Positions 21,191 to 32,800 of a DNA stretch of 64,000 bases are shown piece by piece. Below the pieces are notes generated by a model. It was given only the letters and a program-made list of their open reading frames with translations. It ran no database searches and was not told where the DNA came from. A program made the position numbers and the translations under genes. Origin of the DNA: Rhodosorus marinus (lineage: Eukaryota; Rhodophyta; Stylonematophyceae; Stylonematales; Stylonemataceae); contig JAMWBK010000009.1 in NCBI GenBank assembly GCA_029953675.1, forward strand, positions 1 to 64,000, read 5' to 3'. The number at the start of each line of letters is the position of its first letter. The stretch's first letter is position 1.

Positions 21191-21380
21191 GTAACTGTAA
21201 ACTTTACTCGGCAACTGCCTAATGCAGCGCAACACTAATTCTATCAAGATCTAGGGAAAATGTGTGTTTAACCCCTGACTAACGTAACCGTAAGCTTTAC
21301 TGGGCAGCTGCCTACTGCAGCGCAACACTACGTCTAATCCTATCTAGGGAGAAACTTACTGGAACCCCGCTACCGGGGTC
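21190..21380 (-). repeat. Two family A 3' tails without coding sequence
   Basis: Two copies of the A tail lie in tandem. The first (about 21190-21275) is diverged. The second (about 21280-21380) includes the terminus GGTTACGTTAGTC, the GGCAGCTGCC palindrome and the ACCCCGGTAGCGGGGT hairpin. Neither has ORF2 codons attached, so both are extreme 5'-truncations or tail-only insertions. Confidence 0.7.
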
Positions 21381-22186
21381 TAACCCCGTAGCCTTTATTG
21401 GGCAGCTACCTCATGTAGCGCATCACACGATCACTACGTACGCACTAACCAAACCTGGACTCCCTGTCCAGGAGTCTCATCTAAATTCTACTTAGGGGAA
21501 ATATCGGTCTATCTGCGCGATCTTTCTCGATCGCGTGCTCAACTAGCGCAGCATTGTGCTGCCACAAAATGCGGTTTAGTTGACCCCTCACCGACAATAG
21601 ATGGGAGTCACGATCATGCAGGTGCGCGCTCGCCGTTCGAAGAAATTCAAGGCTTGCCTGGCCCATTCCACCAAATGTCTCAAAAATGAACGGCACAAGA
21701 ACCACATCTCGGTTTTGCTCCCTCAGCACTTCCTTATAATGCAACGCCTTCGCTTGTTCGGCCTATTTCGCAGCATACCCTCAGTTCCAGCTCGTATGTC
21801 TCAACGGATGTCTTTGAAGTGGCGATGTCACCATCACATCCACCACGTACACGTATCCGCTCGTCGGGTGTCGTGCAACGATGTCTGGGCGAATTCCAGA
21901 CCCAGCAAAGAACCCCTGAGGCTCTACTTGTATCTCCGTGAAACTCCATAGGTGTAACCATCGACTCAGTTCCACCTGTAGCTCGTCGTGCCTCCTGGTT
22001 CGCATCCCTGATGAGGTCCTGCAGTGGTGCAGCCGCTGGATCCCACGCACATCGTGTGGTTGCTCGCAGACTGTGCACGTGTGTGACCGCCCTAGTCCTT
22101 GTAGTGGTAGCCCTAGAAGCATCCGCATGCTCCACAACATCTCATTTCGCGTCAACTGCCGCGGCCCTGTACTGGACTTTACTAGC
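21381..22186 (-). mobile_element. Family D RLE retrotransposon, 3' fragment
   Basis: Encodes the knuckle CTVCEQPHDVRGIQRLHHC and the RLE core RPDIVARHP..VYVVDVMVTSP. After a frameshift near 21770 come the 'LREQNRDVVLVPFIFETFGGMGQASLEFL' region and the C-terminus (TAG at 21481-21483). The hairpin ACTCC..GGAGT follows the stop; compared with the D copy at 12.07 kb one stem pair has changed from C-G to T-A. The 5' truncation abuts a family B tail. Confidence 0.8.
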
Positions 22187-22480
22187 ATAGCCTGAAGCGC
22201 TACGCAAGGCGTGAAGATGAACTAATAACTAGGGAGGCAAGCATGCAACCCCAGGCGCCGATGGCGCGCCTCGGAAAGCATGTCGCTGGAATATCGCCAA
22301 AGGGAGACACTTAAACGCCTCAAGAGCGCCAAATATTCAGTAGGATGCTCAGCAAAACATTTCCGCAACCACTCTAAACCCGACTTATCCACGTGACCAA
22401 AGCTTTCCACAATGAATGGCTGGAACCGGTGAGAGCGACCCTCAGCGCAAGGCAGACTGGCCATGCTCTCAGCATACCTG
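22176..22480 (-). mobile_element. Family B 3' end, 5'-truncated, apparently identical to copy 2
   Basis: About 300 nt covering the last 80 codons of family B ORF2 (ending LGLHACLPSY) and the tail. I found no difference from 13.74-14.03 kb when reading the two side by side, which points to a very recent duplication or insertion. Confidence 0.85.
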
Positions 22481-22745
22481 TACTAGGACAGTCACGTAGC
22501 CAGACCCCGCACCCCGTTCCAGATGCCGATCGGATCCTCGCCCGGTCTAGGTCGTCCAGTGTTGAATCTCCAGTAAGCTCCTCAAAGGCTTGTCGGTGAC
22601 ACTCTCGAGAGAGCGTTTTTTGGATCGGACCGTCAAACCTTTGAGTACCTGCTGTGTCTTCCGCTGTGCCTTCGGCCGAGTCCTCCAGCGGTTGCCAATC
22701 GGCCAGCCTCTGGATCCGTGCACTGGTCGTCGCTGGCAAACGTCG
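22481..22745 (-). mobile_element. Family D-like internal fragment
   Basis: Encodes 'PIQKTLSRECHRQAFEELTGDSTLDDLDRARIRSASGTGCGVWLRDCPST', the segment just upstream of the zinc knuckle in family D (compare 12.78-12.87 kb). Both ends are cut by other elements: family B at 22480 and a family A tail at 22749. Confidence 0.65.
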
Positions 22746-22851
22746 TCTAATTACCTCAGACTAACGTAACCGTAAACTTTACTGGGCAGCTGCCTACTGC
22801 AGCGTATCACTAGTGCTACTACTATCTAGGGAAAAGCTTAAGCTAACCCCG

Positions 22852-25800
22852 CTACCGGGGTCTAATGCTACGTTCGAAAGAAAAAACTGGGACCAGTGGA
22901 TTCGCCAACTGGTCCACTCGCAGAGCGCCTATCGCGATCTCCGCGTTCCCCTGCCATAATTTCCTGTTGATTTGAGCCCGAACATCGCTCAGTTCTAGGC
23001 TCCGGTGCAACAAATGCTTGCAGCTATCTCGTAGAAATTCTTGGGTCATGTGCCCTGTACGCCCAAAGCTCTAGATCGCAATCGGAATGAACATGTCTTC
23101 TGGCTTCTCTACGGACATAGCTTCTTTGTAATGCGCAAGTTTCCACCTCTCCGCTCTTTTTGCCGCATACCCGTTCTCTGACCCACTCCGGTTCACGTAT
23201 TTCTCCTGCAGTGGCGATGTAACCGTCACATCCAGCGCGTACGTTTGGAACGTCCTGGGATGAGTGGCAATGATATCTGGTCTTAGTCGGTAGTTCTCGA
23301 AGTACCCCTCCGGTTCTTGCTTCATGTCGATGAAATTCCAGCGATTCAGCCATCGCGCCAGCTCTGTACAGATTTCGTCATGCCTTCGCTGCCATAGTCC
23401 CGTCGATGTTGGGCAGTGGTGAAACCTTTGTACGCCATTAGTACCATGACTACTACCACAACTAGTACACTTCCCCGATGTCCGTATTCCCGGTATCGAC
23501 AAGCCCAACAGCTGTCGTACGTTCACTTGCAGTTCTGCTGTACTCAGTTTTTTTCGGCGCGAGCGTCGGCATTTCCCGTAACCACACTCCTGATCCGGCT
23601 CCAGCTGCGGACCTAATTCTGGCCCGATCTTCAGCCGAAATTTGTCCGTGGGATACCAGTCTTTGGAAAGCTGCATGGTGTGCCTCTCTGGAGAGGGTTT
23701 ATTGGATGGAACCATGTTTCCATGCTGGGGGGTCGGCTTGTTCTGCTCCTGGCGCGGTTTCGGTCCTCTGCGTCAGGGTGGCCAAGCTCCTGATTCGCTC
23801 TGGGGCGTCTGGGCGCAGTCTGCGTTGTGTTGCTGCTGCAGACTCGCGGATTTGGTCAGCAAGCTGTGCTGTCGACCTTTGGATTCTCCTCAGTGTGTGG
23901 TCGTCTGCAGGTGCCTCTGACGAAGATTGCGCTTGTACCTCGGTGAGGTATGGCCATTGCCCGTAATTACCTTTGAAACTTTCGTACCAGGCCGAGTAGA
24001 AGGCGATGGGCTGGATCCGTTGTCTCGTAGCGAGTCAAAGGCCTCCCCATCGACAGGGGAGTGCGATCTGGGCTTGTGTAGAGTTTTCGTAGTCAGGGTC
24101 CTCGGTGTCCGTAGTAGTGAGGCCTCCAAATAGCGTATCGAGGTGATAACGCGTCAGGGCGTCCGCTTCCCGTGCAAGTGTTCTTCCAAAGGGGTAGGCG
24201 AGGCTGCGTAGAAAGTAGTCTAGGCGGGGTTCAGAACAATACCCGAAGAGTGCCATTTTCGTATTCAGTTCCTCAGGGGGCAGGTGAATTATCTCCTTGA
24301 ATAGTTTCTCGTGGTTGTTTTGTATCTTCCGGCACTCGCTTTGGATGTAAGCGCGTGTTCCAATCGGAATGGAATGGATGGTAACTCCGTCTCGCGTTGC
24401 CGTGACGCCAGGGATGTCATGGCTGAGCAGTCGTGGCGTGGTCATCGTGTTGCCGTACAAGGTGCACTTGGCAAGCTGCAGTCGGGCTCCGAGTGAGGGA
24501 AGTAGTGCCTGGCCCCAGTGGAGTGAATCTTTCAGTAGTTGTAGCGGCCCTACGATGGTGATATCGTCGTGTATCGCCACAATGGTTAAATTAGGGGCTT
24601 TGTTGTGCAATGCTTCCAAGAAAGGCGCCAGGGAGAGCGCATGTAGGATTGGCCCTAGGGGATCTCCCTGTTGAACTCCCGTTGTGGCCCGAAGCGTCAA
24701 GCGATGGGTGTCGTCTTGGTCTGGACCTTGTTTGTCTCGCCATCCGAAGAGTGTAGGAGCATCCGTGCTGTCATTTCCGTAGCCAAGCCGGTACACGCCT
24801 TCAAGCTCGGGGAAATGGTGGTCCAGGATTTGCTTTGCAATGCGGCGGTCGATGCGGTTGAACGCATTCTCCAGGTCGAGCCGTAAGACGACGGCGTCAG
24901 GTTCACACGAGAGATGGGCCTGGATCGCGTGTAGTGATCGTTCACATCCACCTCTAACTCCGATGCCTAGTTGTAGAGGTGTGAGCAGTTCGGTGACGCG
25001 GTCGGTAACCGATCGAAGGATCCACTGTGTCGCCACCTTTCGGAGGACTTCGGGGACTCCAATCGGCCGGATGCCAGGTCTCGTTGCAGCGGTTGTGTTG
25101 CTCGTGGGTTTTTCGAACGGCAGTAATCTGCTGCTGCGCATTGCCCAGGTCATCGGGGGTGCAAACTTCTCTGGTGCCGTAGCTAGTTGCCGGAGAACGC
25201 GGATTAGAGCCACTTGGACGTCCTGAGTGGCCCCCTGCAGGTGTTCTGCTCGGAGTCCACTAGGTCCGGGGCTGGTACCTTGGGGAAGCCGGGCTATTAT
25301 CGCGAGAATACCTTCATCTGCTGCTTGTCGAGCATACCATCTTCTCCTGAGATTATCGGTGTCCTTGGAGAGCAGGAGTTGTAGGGCTTGGTCGACCTCC
25401 TCCGGTAGGGAACACTCCGTCGGGTCTGGAAAGAGTTCCTCCAATTGGTGCCACGTAGCGTTGGTAAATGGAGCCAGTTCGGTGGCCTGTAATCGTCGGG
25501 CCGCGTGTGAAAGGCGTCCGAGATGTGCCAATTTCAGGGCCTGTTTTCGGCGCCTTTGCGCCTGTTTCTGAGCTATCTCAGGTCCGCTTAGTGCCGTGCG
25601 AGGTGTCTGGTTGGAGGCGTACTCCTCGAGAGCAGTCCAAACTGTGTGAAACTCGCCTTCGAGTACGTGCGTGACCTGCGTGCCGATATGAAGAGCAGTA
25701 TACCCGAGGACCAATCCTGGGAGCCCGGAGAGGAAGAGGCTGGCATTCACTGGTGCGCTGCGGTCCATTGTGAGCTGGAGGGCGACCCGAAGGAGGCTGC

Positions 25801-25993
25801 TCCAGGCGTTGACGTGTGCGCGAGGCACGAAACCTCGAGTAGGGGCGGGACAGTGTGCGAGACGAGTCCACAACCAACCTCTGTCCGTGATATCGTTGAC
25901 GAAGACATTCCAGCGTTCAATCCAGTCCTGTCGCTTGGAGAAGAAAAGAGGCTCTTCCCGTCTGCGTTTGATTCCCCTACGTCGGTTCGGCAT
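22852..25993 (-). pseudogene. Family A ORF2: RT plus RLE endonuclease
   Basis: About 1,045 codons from ATG 25993. The first 652 codons are open and cover the basic N-terminus, the RT region with SPGPSGLRAEHLQGA, motif A RLDLENAFNRID, motif B GVQQGDPLGP, motif C AIHDDITIVG (box IHDD) and the thumb to ALPCRWGGL. A one-base indel near 24035 ends that frame. The RLE part (RPDIIATHP..YALDVTVTSP) is in 23071-23715, then a GAG-to-TAG nonsense change at about 23072 precedes SFGRTGHMTQEFLRDSCK. The zinc knuckle is CTSCGSSHG..RFHHC. Probably inactive. Confidence 0.85.
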
Positions 25994-25995
25994 TA
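25991..25995 (-). promoter_or_regulatory. TAATG stop-start overlap of family A ORF1/ORF2
   Basis: The ORF1 stop TAA and the ORF2 ATG share one A. Overlapping UAAUG is a known arrangement for translational coupling in some insect LINEs such as SART1. In the plus-strand A copy the same place reads GAATG at 29830-29834, so ORF1 would read past it. Confidence 0.6.
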
Positions 25996-27579
25996 TTGGG
26001 GGTTGTCTTCCTGACTTGTCTGGATGTCCATCGCATTATCGTGGGCTTCGGAGGGCGTCTGGGCATCGTTATCGCGCTGAGATGCTTCTGGGGCTGCGAG
26101 AGTCATCTCGGTGTCATGGCATGTGCCTGCCGCTGTCACGCGTGTGCGCTTCTGTTGGGGGGGGTCCGGAAAGTTGTGCGGGAGCTCGGCGTGTGGATTT
26201 TCCTCTTCGGCATCCACCTGTGGTAGTTGAGACGTGGCGCTGGAGTCACCCGAAGCGTCAACGGTCCCGCGGGCTTCCTGTGCGGCTCCGTCAGGAGCCG
26301 AGGCTTCTGGGGCTGCGTGTGTAGCTGCTGCAGTCTCAAGGGGTTCCACACTCTCCCCGGGGACCGCTGGTGGATGTTGTAGGCCATGTAACGCTCGTAG
26401 ACGCTCTTCTAGCGTCTCATGGATGGCTGCGAGAGTAGAGAACGACAGGTGTCTCTTTCCGAGCCTCGCGCGAATCCTGATGATCTGTTGTATGGCTCGT
26501 TGCAGCGTCTGGGCTGGGATATCCGCTGGGGTGATCCTTTGCCTTTCGTTGTAGCCCAACAGGTTGTCAGCCTCCAGTCCCTGTCCTGTGTGGAGGGTCA
26601 CTTGCCGGTCAGGAGGTCTCAGTGTGAACGATCCAAAGATCCCTGTTCTGAAAACGCCTCGAGCGATAGCGCTTTGTACAATCGGGATTGCATCCGGATG
26701 GCAGAGCAAACTTGCGTGTGATGAGATGAAATCCACATGCGCGATGTGAGAAGCTGGGATTCCCAGAGCGCGGCAGAGTACGGTGGTGAAGTCCGAAGGT
26801 GCCACATCATCCTGCCTTGGGGGGCGGACGTTTCGAAGGGTGGCAAGGATCGGTTTGGTCTCTGGTCCCCAGGTTGCTCCCTCCACCGTAGCGTGCAGCT
26901 GTCTCAGGGCTGCTTGCTGGGTCTGCGGCCCAGGGCGTCCTACTGTGCGGGTTGGTGCTGCTTCTCCGCGCACTGAGGCTGTCTGAGCCGTGCGCTCAGC
27001 GTAGGTAGGTTGTGCACTCCCATTCCCGATGACTGGGAAGGCCTCTGCGTAGTCCACTGGGACCGTGACACCTGTCCTGAGCGGAAGTTGATTGAGACGC
27101 GTTCCGGCTGCATGTTGATTGATGGCCGCCGCCGGCGGGTGCTGTTGCAGGATTTGGGAAGGGTTCGGTGCTGCGGCTCCACTGTGCCACATATAAGGTT
27201 CTGCTGAAAGCTCGGAGAGACGTGCGGTAATTCCTTCGAGTTCAATGGTGCTGTTAATCCGTGAGTAGAGTTTGAATACAGCCTTGTAGAAGTCCGCGAT
27301 AACTGCTTCGCCAATTCCCAAGTCCTGATAGCACCTGTCGAAGGCGCGAAGTTGGTGCAAAAAGACTGCCGCAGGTCCTGTTGCCTCTTGAGTCTCCATC
27401 CTGTAAGCCTCCTGTGTGTTCACTGCTTCGAAATCCTGGGTGCTTGTTGTCCTGCCGCTCGGTTCTGGCCTCCGACTCCCGTTCGGTGTCCCCACCCCCT
27501 CTTCGCCTGGGCGAGGGCCGTTGGTGCCCGGGTGGCGGAGAGGTGCTCGGTACTTTCCCAGCTTCTCCTTCTCGATCAT
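25993..27579 (-). CDS. Family A ORF1 protein, intact
   Basis: A 528-residue open frame from ATG 27579-27577 to TAA 25993-25995. The N-terminal part has a helical block (FLHQLRAFDRCYQDLG..FYKAVFKLYSR). Residues 245-320 or so form a likely beta-alpha-beta-beta-alpha module (TLRNVRPPR, FTTVLCRALGI, HIAHVDFIS, ASLLCHPDA, IVQSAIARG) that resembles the family B ORF1 module. The C-terminus is Pro/Glu/Ala-rich with a short basic patch (QKRTRV). No CCHC knuckle is visible. Predicted role: binding of the element RNA. The stop codon shares a base with the ORF2 start. Confidence 0.8.
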   Translation of the reverse strand: MIEKEKLGKYRAPLRHPGTNGPRPGEEGVGTPNGSRRPEPSGRTTSTQDFEAVNTQEAYRMETQEATGPAAVFLHQLRAFDRCYQDLGIGEAVIADFYKAVFKLYSRINSTIELEGITARLSELSAEPYMWHSGAAAPNPSQILQQHPPAAAINQHAAGTRLNQLPLRTGVTVPVDYAEAFPVIGNGSAQPTYAERTAQTASVRGEAAPTRTVGRPGPQTQQAALRQLHATVEGATWGPETKPILATLRNVRPPRQDDVAPSDFTTVLCRALGIPASHIAHVDFISSHASLLCHPDAIPIVQSAIARGVFRTGIFGSFTLRPPDRQVTLHTGQGLEADNLLGYNERQRITPADIPAQTLQRAIQQIIRIRARLGKRHLSFSTLAAIHETLEERLRALHGLQHPPAVPGESVEPLETAAATHAAPEASAPDGAAQEARGTVDASGDSSATSQLPQVDAEEENPHAELPHNFPDPPQQKRTRVTAAGTCHDTEMTLAAPEASQRDNDAQTPSEAHDNAMDIQTSQEDNPQ

Positions 27580-27624
27580 AAAGCTTTCGTTAATAAAATC
27601 TCACAGTATAATTGTGCTTGTTCC

Positions 27625-28115
27625 CAGACTAACGAAACCGTAAACTCTCGTCAGAGTAACGTAACCCCAGAAAAAACAGGCACCAGCGGATTCTCCAACT
27701 GGTCCACGCGCAAAGCGCCTAGCGCTATCTCTGCGTTACCTCGCCATAGTTGCCGGTTTATCTGGGATCTCACGTCGCTCAGCTCCTCACTCCTGTGCAG
27801 TAGGTGTTTGCAGCTGTCGCGGAGGAACTCTTGTGCCATTTGCCCCGTACGCCCAAACGTCTCTATCGCTATCGGGATGAACTTGTCATCCGGTTTCTCG
27901 ATCACCATCGCTTCCTTGTAGTGAGCGATTTTCCACTTCTCCGCAGCTCTCGCCGCGTATCCGCTATCATCTTGGCTCCGCCGCAAATAGTTTCCCTGTA
28001 ATGGTGACACCACGGTCACATCCAGCGCATACCTTTGTTTGGTCCTCGGATGCCTAGCGACGATATCAGGTCGCAGTCCGTAGTTCTCGAAGTACCTCAG
28101 GTTCTTGCTCTACGT
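27625..28115 (-). mobile_element. Family A 3' fragment
   Basis: Encodes the ORF2 C-terminus from just after the RLE core (DVTVVSPLQGNYLRRSQDDSGYAARAAEKW.. to LENPLVPVFS). It then loses the last codons and the hairpin by a deletion and ends in a shortened tail (27627-27665). Upstream it reaches about 28115, where the leader of the plus-strand A copy begins, so the two elements are head-to-head. Confidence 0.75.
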
Positions 28116-28201
28116 CCGTGAAATCTGGGGTAAAGTGTACACGGTAAAAAGGTAAAGTTCGTACGGAAGACAACAACAAAAGTTCGTAAGAAAGTTCGAA
28201 G

Positions 28202-29831
28202 ATGATCGTGAGGGAGGTACGCGGGCCGTACCCCGAACCTCTTGTCATTCAGGGCCCGGACCCCTCGGGCACCCGGGAAGTTTTGCAAAGGCACCAGCAC
28301 CAGTCTGATGGCGACGTGCAGGAGACACCAACGGAACCACAAGCAGGCAATGTTCAAGCAAGAACGCGGACCGAGTCTGCAGCCGCAACCGACCCGGCAG
28401 CCACATTCTTGCATCAACTGCGTAGCTTCGACAGATGCTACCAGGACCTGGGCATCGCTGCGTCCGAAATTACAGACTTCTACAAAGCCGTTTTTCAACT
28501 GTACTCGAGGGTCAACAGCTCGCAAGAGCTGCAAGGTGTCACCGGACGCCTTACGGAGTTGTCCCGGAAACCGGGTATGTGGGAAGGTGGAGCCGCTACT
28601 ACGAATTCTGCACCATTTCCGCATGATCTCCCGCGAGATCTCCCGCGACAGGCCGTAGGCAACCACCTCGGCCCCGAAACCCCTTACCGTAACGGTCGTC
28701 TGCCAGGAAGTTATGCCGTCCATGATTTAGGAACCCGGCTCCCTGCGCCCCAGGGAGGGACAGGTGTCCGGGATCTAGGACACCATGCGGAGACATTCCC
28801 AGCCATCGGGGAGGGCCCTACAAGGCCAACCTTCGCCGATTTCGCAGCACAAAAAGAACCAGCGAGAGGAGGAGATGCTCGTTCCAGAACTTGTGGACGC
28901 CCTGGACCCCAGACCCAACAGGCTGCCCTACGGCAACTGCACGCTACGGTCGGGGGGTCTGGCTGGGGACCCGATGTTGCTCCAGTCCTCGCGACGCTAC
29001 GGAATGTCCGACCCCCAAGGCTGGATGAGGTGGCCCCTGCGGAGTTTGCAACGGTTCTTTGCAGAGCACTGGGTATGCCCAGCTCTTATGTGGTGCATGT
29101 GGACTTTATTGCCTCCCATGCCTGCCTGCTGTGCAATTCCGATTCTCCAAAGTGCCATCTCCCGAGGAGTTTTCCGGACTGGGATATTCGGATCCTTCAC
29201 ACAACGACACGCCGATAGACAAGTCAGCCTTTACACTGGCCAGGCGCTGGACCCAGACAACCTTCTGGGTTACCTCGAACGTCAGACCATCGCTCCCGGG
29301 GATATTGCTGCCCACACGCTGAAGCGGGCCATCGAGCAGCTTGTCCGCATTCGTTCGAGGATCCGCAGGCGACAACTCTCCTTCCACACTCTCGCAGCGC
29401 TCTACGAGTATCTGGAGGCACGACTAGAGCTCCTAAAACGCAGACAACATCCGCCTGAGGTACCCGGGGAGTGCGCGGAACCCCCGGGGCCTGCAGCCGC
29501 TTCGAACGCAGACCCTGAAGCCTCGTCCCTTCCAGGGGATGTACAGGCAGACCGTGGGACAGTTTGACGCCCAGGTTGAGACTAGCGCGACTTCCCAAGT
29601 ACCTGAGAACGCAGCACACGAGGACAATCCCCATGCGGAGCTCCTCTGCAACCTTCCGGAGCCACCTCAACAGAAGCGCTCGCGAGTATCCGCCGATGGA
29701 ACCGGACCGGATACTGAGATGACTCCGGCAGCCGTGGAGACTCCACCGGATACCACTGTGATACAGGTTGCCCTTGACGGCAACCATCACGCGATGGACA
29801 CGCAGGAGAGCCAGGAAAACCCAGCGCAAGA
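28202..29831 (+). pseudogene. Family A ORF1, frameshifted
   Basis: Starts at ATG 28202 (MIVREVRGPYPEPL). It is colinear with the intact ORF1 at 25993-27579 but has a different N-terminus and two frameshifts, near 29130 and near 29560. The NVRPPR..LGMPSSYVVHVDF module is recognisable at about 29000-29150. The stop codon expected just before ORF2 is changed (TAA to GAA). Confidence 0.75.
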
Positions 29832-32800
29832 ATGCCGAGCAGACGTAGGGGAATCAAACGACGCCGCGACGAGCCTCTGTTCTTCTCGGATCGTCAAGAC
29901 TGGATCAGGCGGTGGAGCGTCTTCGTCGACGACGTCACGGAAGGAGGCAGGCAGTGGACGCGCCTTACACACTGCCCGGTTCCCACACGGCGATTTGTGC
30001 CACGCGCCCAGGTTCAAACATGGAGCTGCCTCTTCCGTGCTGCATTAGAGCTCTCTATGGACAGCACCGCACCAACAAACGCCAGCCTGCTTCTTGTCGG
30101 ACTTCCAGGCCTGGTCCTTGGACACTCTGCACTTGATGTTGGCATTCAGGTATCGCATGTGCTTGAAGGAGAATTCTCTACGGTCTGGAGCGCTCTAGAG
30201 GACAAGGCGTCTATGCTGTCGCATACTACCGCACCGCAAGGAGCTGAAGCGGTTCGACGCAAACATCTCGGGCGCCACAAGCGAGCGCTGAAACTAGCAC
30301 ACCTTGGCCGCCTTTCAGATGCAGCTCGGAGCCTACAGGCCACCGAAATGGCACCTTTTACCGCGGCTACGTGGAGGCAACTACAAGCGCTCTTTCCCAA
30401 CCCGGCGGAAGGTGACTTACCAGACGAGATTGCACACGCCCTGCAATCTTTGCTCGCTCTGAATACCGAAACACTAAAGCGGCGGTGGGATTCAAGAAAA
30501 GCTGCCGACGAGGGCCTCATGTCGATCGTGGCACGTCTTCCTCAGGGCAAGAGCCCAGGTCCTAGCGGTCTCCGAGCGGAACACCTCCAAGGTGCATTTC
30601 AACAGACGCAAGTGGCGTTGATTCGTGTATTGCGACAACTGGCGACCGCTCCTGAGAAATTTTCCCCAGCTCTGACCCGCGCCCTTCGCAGTAGTTGACT
30701 CCTGCCGTTCTCGAAGCCTAACAAGGGTTCAGTGCCGCAGGAGCATCCCGGAGTTCGCCCTATCGGAGTACCAGAAGTTTTGCGCAAGGTAGCAACGCAA
30801 TGGACTCTTCACGCGGTTATGGACAGGGTGCGTGAGCTCCTGGTGCCCTTACAACTGGGTATTGGAGTAAATGGCGGGTGCGAACGCTCACTTCACGCGA
30901 TCCAGGCCCATTTGTCATGCGCACCCGATTCGGTGGTCCTTCGGCTAGACCTAGAGAATGCCTTTAATCGCATCGACCAACGCCTTGCCAAGCAACTGGT
31001 GGACGAACACTTGCCGGAGCTTGCACCAGTGTATAGACTTGGCTATGGAAGCGACAACGCGGACTCACCGACGCTCTGTGGCTGGCGATCTTCCCCGGGA
31101 CAGAACGAAACCGACACCTCTCGCCTGACTCTCCAAGCAACTACAGGAGTCCAACAGGGAGATCCACTGGGGCCGGTGCTACATGCACTATCCCTGGCGC
31201 CCTTTCTAAGAGCGTTGCGAGCCAAGTTCCCCAACGAAACGATTGTTGCTATCCACGACGATATCACGATTGTCGGGTCGCTACAAGCCGTGAAGGCGTC
31301 CCTGGCATGGGCAAAAACTGTGCTCCCCTCTCTTGGAGCACGCCTGCAACTCGGCAAGTGCACTGTGTACGGGCGAACACTGACTACCACGCGAGTGGTC
31401 AACCATGAGATTCCTGGAGTGCAAGTGACCAGAGACGGAGTCACCATCCACTCGATACCGATAGGCGGCCGAGAATATATCGAACAGGAGTGCCGGGGGT
31501 TGCAAAATAAGCATGAGAAACTCTTTGAGGAAATTGCCAAGCTCCCACAACCGGAGCTTACGACGCAAATTGCCCTCTTCAGGTTCTGTGCGGAAACGCG
31601 ACTAGACTATGTGCTACGATGCCTCGCATACGAGTTTGGAAGAAATCTGGCACGCGAGGCCGACGTGATGACCAGATATCACCTGGAAATTCTATTCGGA
31701 GGCCTCTCGCTACGACAGCTGTAGAGGACGACGAGTACGCAGAGCTGATCTCGGACCAAATCCCTCTGCCCTGCCGCTGGGGAGGTTTGGGTTTCGCTAC
31801 TCGAAAGCGCGTCCAACCCATCGCGTTTTACTCGTCATGTAGAAACACCTTCCGGAACAATGAAGATGAATGGCCATACCTGACTGAACTAGAGCGGGAG
31901 GTTACGGCAGAACGCTCACCAGACACATACGAGCCGATGGATCAACGATGGTCGACTGCACAGCTGGCGGACCAGATCTGTGCATCGTCGCGAGCAATAC
32001 AACGGAGGCTCGGACCAGAAACCCCACCGCGGATCTTGGCACTGACTACCCTGCAACAACCGCGCGAAATGTCTCTTCGAAGCGCACCGGGCGAGACTGC
32101 AGCTTGGAATAATGGTTCAATACAACAAACCCTCTCTCGAGAGGCACACCATTGTGCATTCCAAAGCTTGGTCACCAACCCACGAATCTCCACTGAAAAC
32201 CGAGCTCGAATACGGTCCGCCGCGGGATCCGGGTCGGGAGTCTGGCTGCGTGAAGTACCAACGCTGACACCGAAAAAATTGAGTGCGGTTGAGATGCAGG
32301 TAAACGTTCGACAACTGCTGGGTCTGCCAATTCCGGGATTGCGGACCACCGAGAAGTGCACTAGTTGCCGGAGTAAACACGGAAGGACTGGGGTACAACG
32401 GTTTCATCACTGCCCAACATCAACTGGACTGTGGCAACGTAGGCATGACGAAATCTGCAGAGAGCTGGCACGGTGGCTAAGGCGATGGAACTTCATGGAC
32501 GTAGAGCAAGAACCTGAGGGGTACTTCGAGAACTACGGACTGCGACCTGATATCGTTGCTAGGCATCCGAGGACCAAACAAAGGTATGCGCTGGATGTAA
32601 CGGTGGTGTCACCATTACAGGGAAACTATTTGCGGCGGAGCCAAGATGATAGCGGATACGCGGCGAGAGCTGCGGAGAAGTGGAAAATCGCTCACTACAA
32701 GGAAGCGATGGTGATCGAGAAACCGGATGACAAGTTCATCCCGATAGCGATAGAGACGTTTGGGCGTACGGGGCAAATGGCACAAGAGTTCCTCCGCGAC

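Larger units (their letters stand above)
22749..27620 (-). mobile_element. Family A RLE non-LTR retrotransposon, full-length minus copy
   Basis: About 4.87 kb: a short leader (27580-27620), ORF1 (27579-25993), ORF2 (25993-22852) overlapping by one base at TAATG, then the stop-spanning hairpin and a tail ending GGTTACGTTAGTCTGAGG near 22749. ORF1 is fully open here, the best ORF1 in the window. ORF2 has at least two lesions. The 5' end lies next to another family A tail (27.63-27.67 kb) in the same orientation. Confidence 0.9.
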
